Notes: generated by a model not told the origin, from the letters alone. Positions 1 through 8,826 are shown, counted from the first letter of the stretch. The stretch is DNA of 64,000 nucleotides from Hymenobacter sp. APR13 (GCF_000737515.1 NZ_CP006587.1:4583001-4647000); one strand, 5' to 3'. Translations and numbers: made by a program.

Positions 1-2
1 TC

Positions 3-539
3 TGGAACCACCTCTACGAGATGGCCGACGAAGACCTGGACATTGACGCGCCCTTCCAGCTGAAAGGCCTGAAAGAGCTGCACCAGCAGCCCAAGCCCCT
101 CGCCTACCCCGAGAAAAACCTCAAGCTGCGCGCCTACGGCCGCGGCGTGGAGCTGATGGTAGAGAAGGCCCTGACGCTGGAAGACCCCACAGAACGCGAG
201 CAGGCCACCATCACCATCGGCCGCACGATGAAGTTTCTGTACCGCTCGCACAACAAGGAAAACGCCAAGGACGTCACGATCCTGAAGCACCTCAAGGACC
301 TGTCCGGCGGCCAGCTCACCCTGGACCCGGCCACCGTGGAAGCGCAGAGCCTGTTTGAAATGGCGGCTGCACCGGCAGTAGCCGGCGGCCGGCCGGCTCC
401 GTTCATTGTGCCCCAGCCTCGCCAGGAGCGCGAAGGCCGCCGCGGCGGCAACGGTGGTGGCAATGGCGGCAACCGCCGCGACAAGCAGCGCCGGGGCGGC
501 AAAAAAGGCCGCCAAGAACCGCAGCAGCCTCCGCAGTAA
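3..539 (+). CDS. DUF4290 domain protein, C-terminal part (cut by window edge)
   Basis: The frame is open at the left edge and ends with TAA at 537-539, so the start codon lies outside the window. The visible part resembles the DUF4290 family, a Bacteroidota protein of unknown function that commonly sits directly upstream of murA, as it does here (97 bp gap). The last 40 or so residues are a low-complexity tail rich in Gly, Asn, Arg, Gln and Lys, which suggests a flexible, basic, possibly nucleic-acid-contacting extension. That role is inference. No catalytic motif is visible. The family call rests on remembered family features and genomic context. Confidence 0.75.
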   Translation, partial: WNHLYEMADEDLDIDAPFQLKGLKELHQQPKPLAYPEKNLKLRAYGRGVELMVEKALTLEDPTEREQATITIGRTMKFLYRSHNKENAKDVTILKHLKDLSGGQLTLDPATVEAQSLFEMAAAPAVAGGRPAPFIVPQPRQEREGRRGGNGGGNGGNRRDKQRRGGKKGRQEPQQPPQ

Positions 540-636
540 GCACACCTCTGCCGCAAGCTACCCGCTTGTTTCTCTTTATTCCAACCATTTCAATCAGCTT
601 GCGGCCTGTAGCTTACGGCTGGTAGCTCAATAACAC

Positions 637-1941
637 ATGGCTTCATTTGAAGTAATTGGCGGGCATCCGCTGAAGGGTGAAATCGTGCCGCAGGGCGCAA
701 AAAACGAGGCCCTGCAAATCCTCTGCGCCGTGCTGCTCACGCCAGAGCCCGTCACGATTTCCAACATCCCCGACATCCGCGACGTCAACAAGCTGATTGA
801 ACTGCTACGCGACATGGGCGTGAAAGTGGGCAAGCTGGCCTCCGACACCTACCGTTTCCAGGCCGACGCCGTCAACCTCGACTACCTCGATACGCCCGAG
901 TTCATTGCCCAGGCTGGCGCGCTGCGCGGCTCGGTGATGATTTTGGGCCCGATGCTGGCCCGCTTCGGCAAGTGCCAGCTGCCCAAGCCCGGCGGCGACA
1001 AAATCGGCCGGCGTCCCATGGATACGCACTTTTTGGGCCTGGAGAAACTGGGCGGCAAGCTCACGCTGGAAGGCACCGACTTCTACCGCATCAAGGCCGA
1101 AAACGGCCTGACCGGCGCCTACATGATGCTGGACGAGGCCTCCGTAACCGGCACCGCCAACATCCTGATGGCCGCCGCGCTGGCCCAGGGCACCACTACC
1201 ATCTACAACGCCGCCTGCGAGCCGTATCTGCAGCAACTGTGCAAGATGCTGGTGCGCATGGGCGCGAAAATCAACGGCATCGGCTCCAACCTGCTCACCA
1301 TTGAGGGCGTGCAAAGCCTCGGCGGCACCGAGCACCGCATGCTGCCCGACATGATTGAAATCGGCTCCTTCATTGGTCTGGCGGCCATGACGGGCTCGGA
1401 AATCACCATCAAGGACTGCCAGATTCCGGAGCTGGGCATCATCCCCGACACGTTCCGCAAGCTGGGCATCAAGCTGGAGTTCCGCGGCGACGACATCCAC
1501 ATTCCGGCCCAGGACCACTACGAAATTGCCACCTACCTCGACGGCTCCATCCTGACGGTTTCCGACCACACCTGGCCCGGCTTCACGCCCGATTTGCTCA
1601 GCATTGTGCTGGTGGTGGCCACCCAGGCCAAAGGCACGGTGCTTATTCACCAGAAGATGTTCGAGTCGCGCCTGTTCTTCGTCGACAAGCTCATCGACAT
1701 GGGCGCGCAGGTGATTCTCTGCGACCCGCACCGCGCCACCGTTATCGGCCTCGACCAGCGCCAGAAGCTACGCGGCATCAGCATGACCTCCCCCGACATC
1801 CGGGCCGGCGTGGCCCTGCTGATTGCGGCCCTCTCCGCCGAAGGTCGCAGCGTGATTGAGAACGTGGAGCAGATTGACCGCGGCTACCAGTACATCGACC
1901 AGCGCCTCACGGCCCTCGGCGCCAAGATTCGCCGCCTATAG
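637..1941 (+). CDS. murA: UDP-N-acetylglucosamine 1-carboxyvinyltransferase (MurA)
   Basis: MurA transfers enolpyruvate from PEP to UDP-GlcNAc, the first committed step of peptidoglycan synthesis in the cytoplasm. The 434 residues span the whole EPSP-synthase/MurA fold. The N-terminal substrate loop (GAKNEAL, residues 20-26) is present, and the C-terminal half carries the expected IENVEQIDRGYQYID region. In the catalytic loop the motif reads PKPGGDKIGRRP, so residue 121 (codon 997-999, GAC) is Asp where E. coli MurA has Cys115. Asp at this position is known to keep activity and to block covalent inactivation by fosfomycin. It is common in this phylum. The gene follows the DUF4290 gene and ends at a clear hairpin terminator. 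Confidence 0.97.
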   Translation: MASFEVIGGHPLKGEIVPQGAKNEALQILCAVLLTPEPVTISNIPDIRDVNKLIELLRDMGVKVGKLASDTYRFQADAVNLDYLDTPEFIAQAGALRGSVMILGPMLARFGKCQLPKPGGDKIGRRPMDTHFLGLEKLGGKLTLEGTDFYRIKAENGLTGAYMMLDEASVTGTANILMAAALAQGTTTIYNAACEPYLQQLCKMLVRMGAKINGIGSNLLTIEGVQSLGGTEHRMLPDMIEIGSFIGLAAMTGSEITIKDCQIPELGIIPDTFRKLGIKLEFRGDDIHIPAQDHYEIATYLDGSILTVSDHTWPGFTPDLLSIVLVVATQAKGTVLIHQKMFESRLFFVDKLIDMGAQVILCDPHRATVIGLDQRQKLRGISMTSPDIRAGVALLIAALSAEGRSVIENVEQIDRGYQYIDQRLTALGAKIRRL

Positions 1942-1963
1942 GCTGTTTGATTTTCCTGCATAC

Positions 1964-1999
1964 AAATGCCCGGTTGCCGCTTTGGCAGCCGGGCATTTT
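1964..1999 (+). terminator. Rho-independent terminator after murA
   Basis: An inverted repeat with arms around AATGCCCGG and CCGGGCATT encloses a short loop and is followed by TTTT, 23 bp after the murA stop codon. It would end the DUF4290-murA transcript. Confidence 0.75.
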
Positions 2000-2130
2000 G
2001 CGTTTCAGCTGGCTTGCTCAGGTGTATTTGAAAGCGGCTATACTGTTTCAGTTAGCGGCAGCGTTTGGCGGATGAAGGGTCGGGAGTGGCGGCGGGCAGG
2101 TTGATTGTTTCACTTATTCCATTCCGTGCT

Positions 2131-3036
2131 ATGCGTATCAGGCCACTCGTCCAGCTGCTGTTTGTATTGCTTGCAACCTCTTGCGCCGACCACCCCGCCG
2201 AACCGGCTGGAGAAGTGGAAGCCGCCGGCGAAGCGCGGCCCGCCGTGATGATGTCTCCTTCCTCTGCTGAGTACGAGGAGTCGGTGGATAAGCTGGAAAT
2301 AGCGCCCGAAGCATCCGTTCCACCACCGCCCGGCCTGGGCACCCCCGCCACCAATGAGGCCAAGCCTGCCGCTACCCGCAAGCTGGTATACCATGGCGAA
2401 GTCCAGATCAAAGTAGCCGACCTGCCAGCAGCCAACCAACAGGTGGACAGCCTTATCCGCGCGTTTGGGGCCTACGCAGAGGAAATATCAGAAACCCGCG
2501 AAGACGAACAGTGGCGGCACCACGTGAAGCTTCGGGTGGCGCTGGCCCGCTTCGAGGCCCTGCTCGGCGGCCTCAACCGCCTGGGCACCCTCCGCCACAA
2601 AGAGCTCAGCACCGACGACGTAACCACCCAGCACGCCGACATATCGGCGCGGTTGCGCTCCAAGCGGGCACTCGAGCAGCGCTACCTGGCCCTGCTGGGC
2701 CAGGCGCGCAAAGTGGCGGACATTCTGGAAATCGAGGAAAACATGGGCGAAATCCGGGAGAGCATTGAAGCCACCGAAAGCCGCCTGCGCACCCTCGACA
2801 ACGAGGTGGCCTACTCCACCATCACGCTGAACTACTACCAGGAACTGGCGCGCCCCACTCCCGACCAGCCGGTACTGTCGTTTGGAAGCCGGCTGCTGGA
2901 ATCCTTTTACAGCGGCTGGCAGCTGCTCACCAACTTGGTGCTGGGCGTGGTAGCCAACTGGCCGCTGGTTGCGCTGCTGGGGCTGGCCGTGGCAATGCTG
3001 CGCGTATGGCGGCAACGCCGCCGCCGGGCAGCCTGA
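2131..3036 (+). CDS. DUF4349 domain lipoprotein
   Basis: The protein has 301 residues. The ATG at 2131 was chosen because it gives a short lipoprotein signal (MRIRPL, a hydrophobic stretch, then LATSC), so Cys17 or so would be lipidated. An upstream start at 2065 would bury this signal. After a Pro/Ala/Glu-rich linker, the region from about residue 90 matches DUF4349: a swapped beta-alpha fold and a long coiled coil (EIEENMGEIRESIEATESRLR) before a hydrophobic C-terminal segment of about 25 residues (WQLLTNLVLGVVANWPLVALLGL) and a basic end. This is a membrane-anchored envelope protein of unknown role. It converges on the next gene with 25 bp between the stops. Confidence 0.8.
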   Translation: MRIRPLVQLLFVLLATSCADHPAEPAGEVEAAGEARPAVMMSPSSAEYEESVDKLEIAPEASVPPPPGLGTPATNEAKPAATRKLVYHGEVQIKVADLPAANQQVDSLIRAFGAYAEEISETREDEQWRHHVKLRVALARFEALLGGLNRLGTLRHKELSTDDVTTQHADISARLRSKRALEQRYLALLGQARKVADILEIEENMGEIRESIEATESRLRTLDNEVAYSTITLNYYQELARPTPDQPVLSFGSRLLESFYSGWQLLTNLVLGVVANWPLVALLGLAVAMLRVWRQRRRRAA

Positions 3037-3061
3037 CCGTTGGGCTACCCGGCGGCGGCCC

Positions 3062-3592
3062 TCAGCTCGTCGTCACGGTCTGCATATAGGTCTTGATGGG
3101 CACCACCAGCAGCGGCAGGATGCTCTCAATGGCGGCGCGCTCGTCGGCAGTCCAGGGGCGGGGCTGCCCGAACAGGCAGGGCTGCAGGATGCCCCACAGT
3201 TGGCCGTGCTCGGTGATGTGGGCGTGAATGAGGGCCCGGTGGCCGAAGGTTTTGTGCTCGAAGGCGCGGTTGAGCACCGTGGGCGGCGCGGTTTCCACGT
3301 CTTCCACGAACACCGAGGCCTTGGCCGCCAGTGCCGCCCGAAACAGCGGGTCTTCCTGCGGCAGGTCGGTGGTGTCGTTCTGCCAGTCGTGGATGGGGTT
3401 GGGAATGGCGTCGTGGCGGCGCCAGCAGAGCGCAATGCGGCCGCGGCCTGCTGCCGGGTTGCGAACGTACAGAAAGCAGCGGTCGGCGGCCAGCGCCTGC
3501 CCAACGAGTTCCAGTACCTGCGTGAGGGCAGCGGCCGGCGCAGTTTCTGCTGCCAGCGTCCGGCGCACGTCGGTAAGTAAGGTAGTGGTCAT
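3062..3592 (-). CDS. GAF domain protein
   Basis: This is a 176-residue protein starting at ATG 3592 (a TTG three codons upstream is less likely). Nearly the whole chain is one GAF domain: an N-terminal helix, then RCFLYVRN and later VFVEDVETAP, HITEHGQLWGIL and a terminal helix. There is no attached kinase, cyclase or helix-turn-helix, so it would act as a free-standing small-molecule sensor or as a phytochrome-like GAF remnant. No conserved chromophore Cys in the usual phytochrome context is visible. The ligand cannot be judged from the sequence. Confidence 0.75.
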   Translation of the reverse strand: MTTTLLTDVRRTLAAETAPAAALTQVLELVGQALAADRCFLYVRNPAAGRGRIALCWRRHDAIPNPIHDWQNDTTDLPQEDPLFRAALAAKASVFVEDVETAPPTVLNRAFEHKTFGHRALIHAHITEHGQLWGILQPCLFGQPRPWTADERAAIESILPLLVVPIKTYMQTVTTS

Positions 3593-3630
3593 GCAAATCA
3601 AGGTTATGCGTGAGGATGAGGCATAAAAAA

Positions 3631-3654
3631 CCCCGGCTGCACAGGCAGCCGGGG
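3631..3654 (-). terminator. Terminator for the small membrane protein gene at 3681-4019
   Basis: A near-perfect hairpin (CCCCGGCTGC, loop acag/ca, GCAGCCGGGG) is followed on the minus strand by a run of six T. It lies 27 bp past the stop of the leftward gene at 3681-4019. Confidence 0.8.
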
Positions 3655-3680
3655 TTGTCTACGCTAACAGGCGCCGGACA

Positions 3681-4019
3681 TTAGTCTACCACCATGTCCA
3701 CGATGGACGTCACGACGGACAGCACGACGCTGAAGAGTAGCGCGTACAGGAAATTATCCACCGAGAAGCCCGAGAGCATGGCGTCGGCAATCATGACGAT
3801 GGCCGCGTTGATGACCAGCAGGAACAGGCCCAGCGTGAGCACCGTAATCGGGAAGCCGAGCAGCTTGAGAATAGGCTTGAGCACGGCGTTGAGCACAGCC
3901 AGCACAATCACTAGCAGAATGGCGTCGCCGAAGCCAGCAATGTGCGCACCGGGCAGGAAGTTGGCCAGCACATACGTGATAACGGCCGTGAGCAGGAATT
4001 TGAGAATGAAACCTACCAT
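3681..4019 (-). CDS. Phage holin family 4 / YvlD-like small membrane protein
   Basis: The protein has 112 residues and is almost entirely hydrophobic, with about four membrane segments: FILKFLLTAVITYVLANFL, a second around ILLVIVLAVLNAVL, a third around VLTLGLFLLVINAAIVMI, and a C-terminal one. The pattern VLKPILKLLGFPITVLTLG is typical of the Phage_holin_4_2/YvlD family of inner-membrane proteins. Despite the family name these chromosomal members are not tied to a prophage, and no phage genes lie nearby. The biological role is unknown. It is monocistronic, with its own terminator downstream. Confidence 0.85.
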   Translation of the reverse strand: MVGFILKFLLTAVITYVLANFLPGAHIAGFGDAILLVIVLAVLNAVLKPILKLLGFPITVLTLGLFLLVINAAIVMIADAMLSGFSVDNFLYALLFSVVLSVVTSIVDMVVD

Positions 4020-4141
4020 GGAAAAGTGTGGAGTTAGGGAAGTGAAGGAGAGAAAATCTGGTCGGTGTACGCACCGTCGCCAAAAAGGATAAGCCCGGCG
4101 CTATACTTCCCTTCCCTCCCACGCTCCGGCCGGCGCCGCGG

Positions 4142-5236
4142 CTACTTGTCGGCGCCCCGGTCCTGCAGGCGGCCCTGCGACACGCCCATCCAGTTGGCCA
4201 TGCTGTAGAGCAGGCGGGCGCCCACAATAGCGTTCCACTCGGTGTCGCCAGGAGCCACCTCGTTCAGGTCGCAGCCGATGATGGTGCGGCCCGAGCGCAC
4301 CACCGCCCGAATCAGGTACAGGGCTTCCTCAAACTCCAGGCCGCCGGGCACGGGCGTGCCGGTGCCGGGGCACAACTTGGGGTCGAGGCCGTCGATGTCG
4401 AAGCTCAGGTACACTTTCTGGGGCAGCTGCGCGATAATCTTGCCGCACACCTTCTTCCACGACTTCTTGGCGAACCGCTCGTCGCTCAGAAACCGGTTGT
4501 GGAACATGGTGATGCGGCCTTTGCTCTGCTCCACCATCTCGGCTTCCTGCTGGCACAGGTCGCGGATGCCTACCTGCACCAGCTTCTTCACCTGCGGCAG
4601 TTTCAGGGCATTGTACATGATGGAAGCGTGCGAAAACTCAAACCCTTCGTAGGCGGGGCGCAGGTCGCAATGCGCGTCAATCTGCAGAATGCCGAACTCC
4701 TCGTGGCGCTCGGCCAGCGCGTGCATGTAGCCCAGCGGCGTGCTGTGGTCGCCGCCGAGCAGCACCACGCCTTTGCCGGCGTCGAGGTAGGCCCCGGTTT
4801 TCTGCTTGAGATATTGCAGCAGCGCCTCGCCGCGCTGGTTGATGTGGGCCGGGGCTGTCGAGTATTTGGCGTGGTCGGCTTCGGGCTCGCCTTCCTCCAG
4901 CCAGCCGATGTAGGCTTCGGCACGGGGGCGCAGCTCCTGGCTTTCGGCCGCTACCTTCCCGTCGTTATCTTCCATGGCCAAGCCCATGCGCCAGGCCTCG
5001 GGCAGGTCCGGGTCGTAGAGGTCTACCTGCAGCGAAGCGTCACGGATAGCCTCCGGCCCCTCGGCCGTGCCGGCCCGGTATGACACGGTTACTTCCCACG
5101 GCACGGGCACTATCACCACCTGGGCTTCGTCTACGGTGAAGGGCAGGCCATACACCCCGCCCTGCGCGTCGCCGAGGGCGTTAGGGTCGAAGGCGGCAAG
5201 TTTTTTCTCTAGACTTGTTGGAGTCGGCTGGGCCAT
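4142..5236 (-). CDS. Arginase/agmatinase-fold ureohydrolase family protein
   Basis: This 364-residue enzyme has the binuclear manganese ureohydrolase fold. Metal-binding motifs are intact: LGGDHSTPLG (first His and loop), ILQIDAHCDLR (DAHxD) and SFDIDGLDP (DxDxxDP). The substrate could be agmatine, arginine, formimidoylglutamate or another guanidino compound. The motifs alone do not decide this. An insertion-rich N-terminal region of about 100 residues precedes the first metal motif. ATG 5236 was chosen because it begins the conserved MAQPTPTSLEKKLA region. An earlier start at 5281 lies in the hairpin region. A histidine ammonia-lyase gene lies far away at 58.4 kb, so a formimidoylglutamase role is conceivable but unsupported by linkage. 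Confidence 0.85.
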   Translation of the reverse strand: MAQPTPTSLEKKLAAFDPNALGDAQGGVYGLPFTVDEAQVVIVPVPWEVTVSYRAGTAEGPEAIRDASLQVDLYDPDLPEAWRMGLAMEDNDGKVAAESQELRPRAEAYIGWLEEGEPEADHAKYSTAPAHINQRGEALLQYLKQKTGAYLDAGKGVVLLGGDHSTPLGYMHALAERHEEFGILQIDAHCDLRPAYEGFEFSHASIMYNALKLPQVKKLVQVGIRDLCQQEAEMVEQSKGRITMFHNRFLSDERFAKKSWKKVCGKIIAQLPQKVYLSFDIDGLDPKLCPGTGTPVPGGLEFEEALYLIRAVVRSGRTIIGCDLNEVAPGDTEWNAIVGARLLYSMANWMGVSQGRLQDRGADK

Positions 5237-5275
5237 ACTATCGGGGAAACAGGGAAAAGATGGGCGAAAATAAAT

Positions 5276-5319
5276 AACCACTCCGTAAGAGCCGCGGCAC
5301 GGCGCTCTACAGAGTGGTT
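5276..5319 (-). terminator. Terminator of the chemosensory cluster
   Basis: Arms AACCACTC (5276-5283) and GAGTGGTT (5312-5319) enclose a second inner hairpin (AGAGC...GCTCT). On the minus strand this is followed by an A/T-rich stretch. It lies just past the cheC stop and would end the leftward che transcript. Confidence 0.6.
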
Positions 5320-5343
5320 ACAAAGCGGCAGAAAAGTCGTCAG

Positions 5344-5976
5344 CTAAGCCGGCGTACCGCCCAGAAAATCGTAGGTGCGGATGATTTCCAAGATCTTTTC
5401 GAACGTAGGCCGGTCAAAGAATAGCATCAGTGGCAGCTCCACCGAGTTTTCCTTGTCGGAGAACTGGGTGATGACTGAGAAGATCATAGGCTGAACCAGC
5501 GGCTGCGACTCCAGTAGGTTGTGCAGGCTTTCGGCCATATCGCCACGCGGGGCCGATGGTGGCGCGCCATAGATCTGCGCCTTCAAGATGTTAGCCAGCT
5601 GCGTAACCAGCGCTCCGGTGATGATATTGCTGATTTCCAGAAGCAACGACTCCTGCATCTCGTCAATCTGGGTCGAAGCCGGGGTGTTCATCCGCAGGCA
5701 CACCTTGGACAAACGCTGCACATGCTGTCCAGAGAAGAACATCAGCGTGGTGCCATTGAAGTCGCCGCGAATGTCAGACAGAATGGGCACGTTGGTTTTC
5801 TGAATCTCCCGCACCATATCCAGGATGCCGTTACCGGGCATCAGATCGAGGCTGGGAACTTCCAACAATACCTTTTCCTGAGCTATTACCGCAAACGAGT
5901 CGGCAGCGCGGGCCAGTCCTATGTTCAGAATCTCACGGACGACGTCGCGCTCCATTTCTGTCATGTGCAAGTCCAT
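5344..5976 (-). CDS. cheC: CheC-type CheY phosphatase
   Basis: The protein has 210 residues, with the ATG at 5976 preferred over a TTG three codons upstream. CheC/CheX/FliY phosphatases remove phosphate from CheY-P through paired D/S-x3-E-x2-N helices. Here the first is DVVREILN (Asp11, Glu15, Asn18) and the second is SLLLEISN, so both active sites look intact. Each is followed by the usual helix of the CheC fold. It is the last gene of the leftward chemosensory cluster, 65 bp after cheA. With no CheD seen in the window, its normal partner is missing locally. It probably resets the adjacent CheY. Confidence 0.85.
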   Translation of the reverse strand: MDLHMTEMERDVVREILNIGLARAADSFAVIAQEKVLLEVPSLDLMPGNGILDMVREIQKTNVPILSDIRGDFNGTTLMFFSGQHVQRLSKVCLRMNTPASTQIDEMQESLLLEISNIITGALVTQLANILKAQIYGAPPSAPRGDMAESLHNLLESQPLVQPMIFSVITQFSDKENSVELPLMLFFDRPTFEKILEIIRTYDFLGGTPA

Positions 5977-6041
5977 ATGGTTCAATCAGTTGGCCAAAGT
6001 TTACCGCGGAGCGGCTGCTTCGGAATCAGCATTACGTATTT

Positions 6042-7673
6042 TCAGACTCGTCGGGCTAGAAACAGACGAGTTAAAGCCGGAACGTCCAGCACCAGACACA
6101 CCTGCCCGCTTCCGAGCAGGGTGACGCCGCCAAACAATTCGATGGTATCCAAGGGTTTGCTCATGGGCTTGATGACGATATTCTGCTGACGCAGAAACCG
6201 GTCAACGATCAGGCCCAGTTTGCGGTTGTTGTAGGCAATGATGATGATGTCCTGGCGGCCTTCCAGCTCAGCGCGGTTGGCTGGCGGCAGCGGGCCGTCG
6301 CCGTTGTGCAACAGGCGGCGCAGGCTTACTACCGGCACGTTTTCGCCCTGAACCTGCGCCATCAGCACGCCGCCTACCACGTGCAGCACATCCGGCATCA
6401 ATGATACCACGGAGTCGGTGTGCATAAGCGGAATGGCATAGTTGCGGCCATCCAGCTCAAAGAGCAGTGCGCCTTTCACGGCAATGGAAGTGGGCAGCAC
6501 GAGCGTAAACGTAGTGCCCTGTCCTAGCACAGAATCCACGCGCAATTGTCCGCCCAGCGAGTCAATGGCCAATTTCACTACATCAAGGCCAACGCCCCGA
6601 CCAGAAATTTCCGTGACTTCTTTGGCCATTGAAAAGCCGGGCTCGAAAAGGAAGGCTCGTACGGCGCCATCGTCAAGGTGGCGGGCCGCTTCTTTGCTCA
6701 CCAAGCCACGCTCTACAGCCTTGCGGCGTACGCTCTCCACGTCAATTCCGCGGCCATCGTCGGCCACCTGAATCAGCACGTCGTCGCGCTCCGTCTGGGC
6801 CGAAAGCACCAGGTTGCCCTGCGCCGGCTTGCCGGCTTTCTCCCGGTCGGCGGGGGTTTCCAGGCCGTGCCCGATGGCATTGCGCACCAAGTGCAACAGT
6901 GCATCGGTGATGATCTGCAGAATGTTGCGGTCAATCTGGATATCCTGGCCGCTAAGCGTGAGTTCCACCTGCTTTTTCTCAGCCGTGGCCACGTCGCGCA
7001 CCACCCGCGGAAATTTGTTCAGCAGCGAGCCTACATTAACGAGGCGGGCATCCATCACGGAATACTGCAGCTCGTCGGTGATGCGGAACAGGTGCGCGGC
7101 CGTGGTCTGCAACGCCGGATGCCCGATTTCCTGGCTCAAAGTCAGAATTCGGTCCCGGTCAATTATCAGCTCTCCCACCAGATTGAGCAGATGGTCCAGC
7201 TTCTTGATCTGGATATAAACCAGGTCAGAGAGTTCCAGCTTGCGGTTGGCGTCCTCATCGTCCTGCTCTTCTTCTTCCAGGATGGGCTCTTCGCCATTCA
7301 CCAGCCGATCCAGGTTGTCCAGCAACGCTGCGCTGTCGGGCATGGTCGACTCGTCTTCCACGGCCCGGATCATGGCGCCCAGCACGTCTACGCCCATGAA
7401 CAGCACCGTTGCCAGGCTACCACTGAATTCCCGGTCTTTGCTGCGAATAAGACCGAAGATGGTTTCCATGTTGTGGGCCACCTCTCCAATCTGCACAAAC
7501 CCCATAGCCCGCGAGTTGGACTTGAGGTTGTGCATGAGCCGAAACAGTTCGTTCAGCGCCTGCTGGTCCTGCGGGTTACGTTCCAGCTCACTGATGTGCC
7601 GGCTCATTCCGTCGTAGGCTTCCAGCGCCTCGGCCATGTAGATTTCCCGATATTCCTGCTCGCGTGATTTCAT
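6042..7673 (-). CDS. cheA: CheA-family chemosensory histidine kinase
   Basis: This is a 543-residue protein. Domain order: Hpt (residues 1-110, phospho-acceptor His48 in LMHNLKSNSRAMGF), an acidic linker (EEEEQDDEDANR), a dimerisation domain, a HATPase (HLVRNAIGHGLE, DDGRGID, GRGVGLDVV) and a C-terminal CheW-like domain (FELDGRNYAIPL). The segment between Hpt and dimerisation domain is short, so there is no clear P2 CheY-docking domain. ATG 7673 lies 2 bp after the cheB stop, so the two are translationally coupled. It phosphorylates the adjacent CheY under receptor control. Its second usual target, the CheB receiver, is degenerate here. An N-terminal extension back to 7799 would run inside cheB and is not believed. 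Confidence 0.92.
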   Translation of the reverse strand: MKSREQEYREIYMAEALEAYDGMSRHISELERNPQDQQALNELFRLMHNLKSNSRAMGFVQIGEVAHNMETIFGLIRSKDREFSGSLATVLFMGVDVLGAMIRAVEDESTMPDSAALLDNLDRLVNGEEPILEEEEQDDEDANRKLELSDLVYIQIKKLDHLLNLVGELIIDRDRILTLSQEIGHPALQTTAAHLFRITDELQYSVMDARLVNVGSLLNKFPRVVRDVATAEKKQVELTLSGQDIQIDRNILQIITDALLHLVRNAIGHGLETPADREKAGKPAQGNLVLSAQTERDDVLIQVADDGRGIDVESVRRKAVERGLVSKEAARHLDDGAVRAFLFEPGFSMAKEVTEISGRGVGLDVVKLAIDSLGGQLRVDSVLGQGTTFTLVLPTSIAVKGALLFELDGRNYAIPLMHTDSVVSLMPDVLHVVGGVLMAQVQGENVPVVSLRRLLHNGDGPLPPANRAELEGRQDIIIIAYNNRKLGLIVDRFLRQQNIVIKPMSKPLDTIELFGGVTLLGSGQVCLVLDVPALTRLFLARRV

Positions 7674-7675
7674 AG

Positions 7676-8743
7676 CTAGAAGGCGCGGGCAGGAGTAAGA
7701 CGGGGTTGCCGCGCCTGCGCGGAAACCTGCTGAAACAGGGCAACGTGCCGCCCAATGGCCTTGGGCAACTCGTGGAGGGGCAATACGGCATTGGCCCACC
7801 CCGCCTGAATCACGGATTTGGGCATGGAGAATACGGCCGAGGAAGCTTCATCCTGCACCAGCACGGTACCGCCATGCTGCCGGATGGCCTGCGCCCCCAG
7901 CGTACCGTCGCGCCCCAATCCGGTCAGGACTACACCCAGTACGTTGCGGCCTACCGTACGGGCGGCCGAACGCATCAGCACGTCCAAGGAGGGTTCGTCG
8001 CCGGAGGGGCTAGGCTCGGCCGTGAATTCCGTTTGCCAAGCCTGCCACGGACTGTTCGTAGCGGCACTAACCAGCGAGTTGCGGCCGCCAGGTGCCACTA
8101 CAATCTGCCCGGGCTGCAGCACTACCCCTGCGCCTCCCGGCACTACGGGCAGAGCCGTAGCCCGCCGCAAACGGTCGACAAAGGAAGATAAAAAGGAGGC
8201 CGGCAAATGCACGGCTACCAACACCGCACAAGCTAGTGTAGTAGGCAGGGCCCGCACCAGCTGCTCAACAGCCAGCGTGCCGCCCGTAGAGCCGCCCACT
8301 ATCACCAGCCCGGTAGCAATACCAGGTACGGCAGTAGCTGCCGTAGGCTGGGCCAACGGGCGTACGGGCGCCGGCATGGCCTGCCGCACCTTACGCAGTA
8401 GCTCGGCGGCCCAGAGCGGCTGCCCGGAGTCAGGCTGAAAATACCCGTAGACGCCCCAAGCAGCTACTTCGCGCAGCATTCCCGGCAGCGCCGGCGTTTC
8501 CCCAAAAAGCAGCACGGGGATACTGGCCGAACGACGCAGCTGCTCGATGTCGCGCAACTGGTCCTGCCCCACGATGATCAGGCCTGGCCGCAGCCGCCGG
8601 GCTGTTGCCAGCAGCTCTGCCCCCGTTTCGCTGCTTACCACCTGCCAGTCTGGCTGGCTCTGGAACAGGCGCACCAGCCGTAGCCGCAAAGCGGTGGGCA
8701 GGTTACCCAGCAAAATGGTAAAAGAAAGGGGACGTTCGAACAC
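7676..8743 (-). CDS. cheB: CheB-like methylesterase with degenerate receiver domain
   Basis: The protein has 355 residues and starts with GTG at 8741-8743. The C-terminal half is a complete CheB methylesterase domain with the Ser-His-Asp triad visible as Ser152 (GGSTGG), His179 (VAVHLP) and Asp279 (TGLGRDG). The N-terminal half has the length and hydrophobic pattern of a response-regulator receiver but lacks its key residues. The acidic pair is Gly13-Asn14, the phospho-Asp position is Gly59 (LIIVGQDQL), and the conserved Lys is Gln103 (YFQPD). It is therefore probably not switched on by phosphotransfer. The family normally removes methyl groups from receptors. No CheR methyltransferase gene is in the window. 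Confidence 0.88.
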   Translation of the reverse strand: MFERPLSFTILLGNLPTALRLRLVRLFQSQPDWQVVSSETGAELLATARRLRPGLIIVGQDQLRDIEQLRRSASIPVLLFGETPALPGMLREVAAWGVYGYFQPDSGQPLWAAELLRKVRQAMPAPVRPLAQPTAATAVPGIATGLVIVGGSTGGTLAVEQLVRALPTTLACAVLVAVHLPASFLSSFVDRLRRATALPVVPGGAGVVLQPGQIVVAPGGRNSLVSAATNSPWQAWQTEFTAEPSPSGDEPSLDVLMRSAARTVGRNVLGVVLTGLGRDGTLGAQAIRQHGGTVLVQDEASSAVFSMPKSVIQAGWANAVLPLHELPKAIGRHVALFQQVSAQARQPRLTPARAF

Positions 8744-8826
8744 GGAGAAATAACTAAGCAGGCTGGCAGCTGGCGACGACTAACGGTTGCCAGAAACCCA
8801 CCAGAAAAGGCAATGCGGTAATCAGG

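Noticed and set aside
805-1731. Minus-strand frame (308 codons) opposite murA
   Set aside because: Antisense shadow of murA. Composition is His/Val/Ala/Gln-biased and no motif is present.
3681-4019. Prophage remnant because of the holin-like gene
   Set aside because: The family includes many chromosomal membrane proteins unrelated to phage, and no phage genes, att sites or GC shift surround it.
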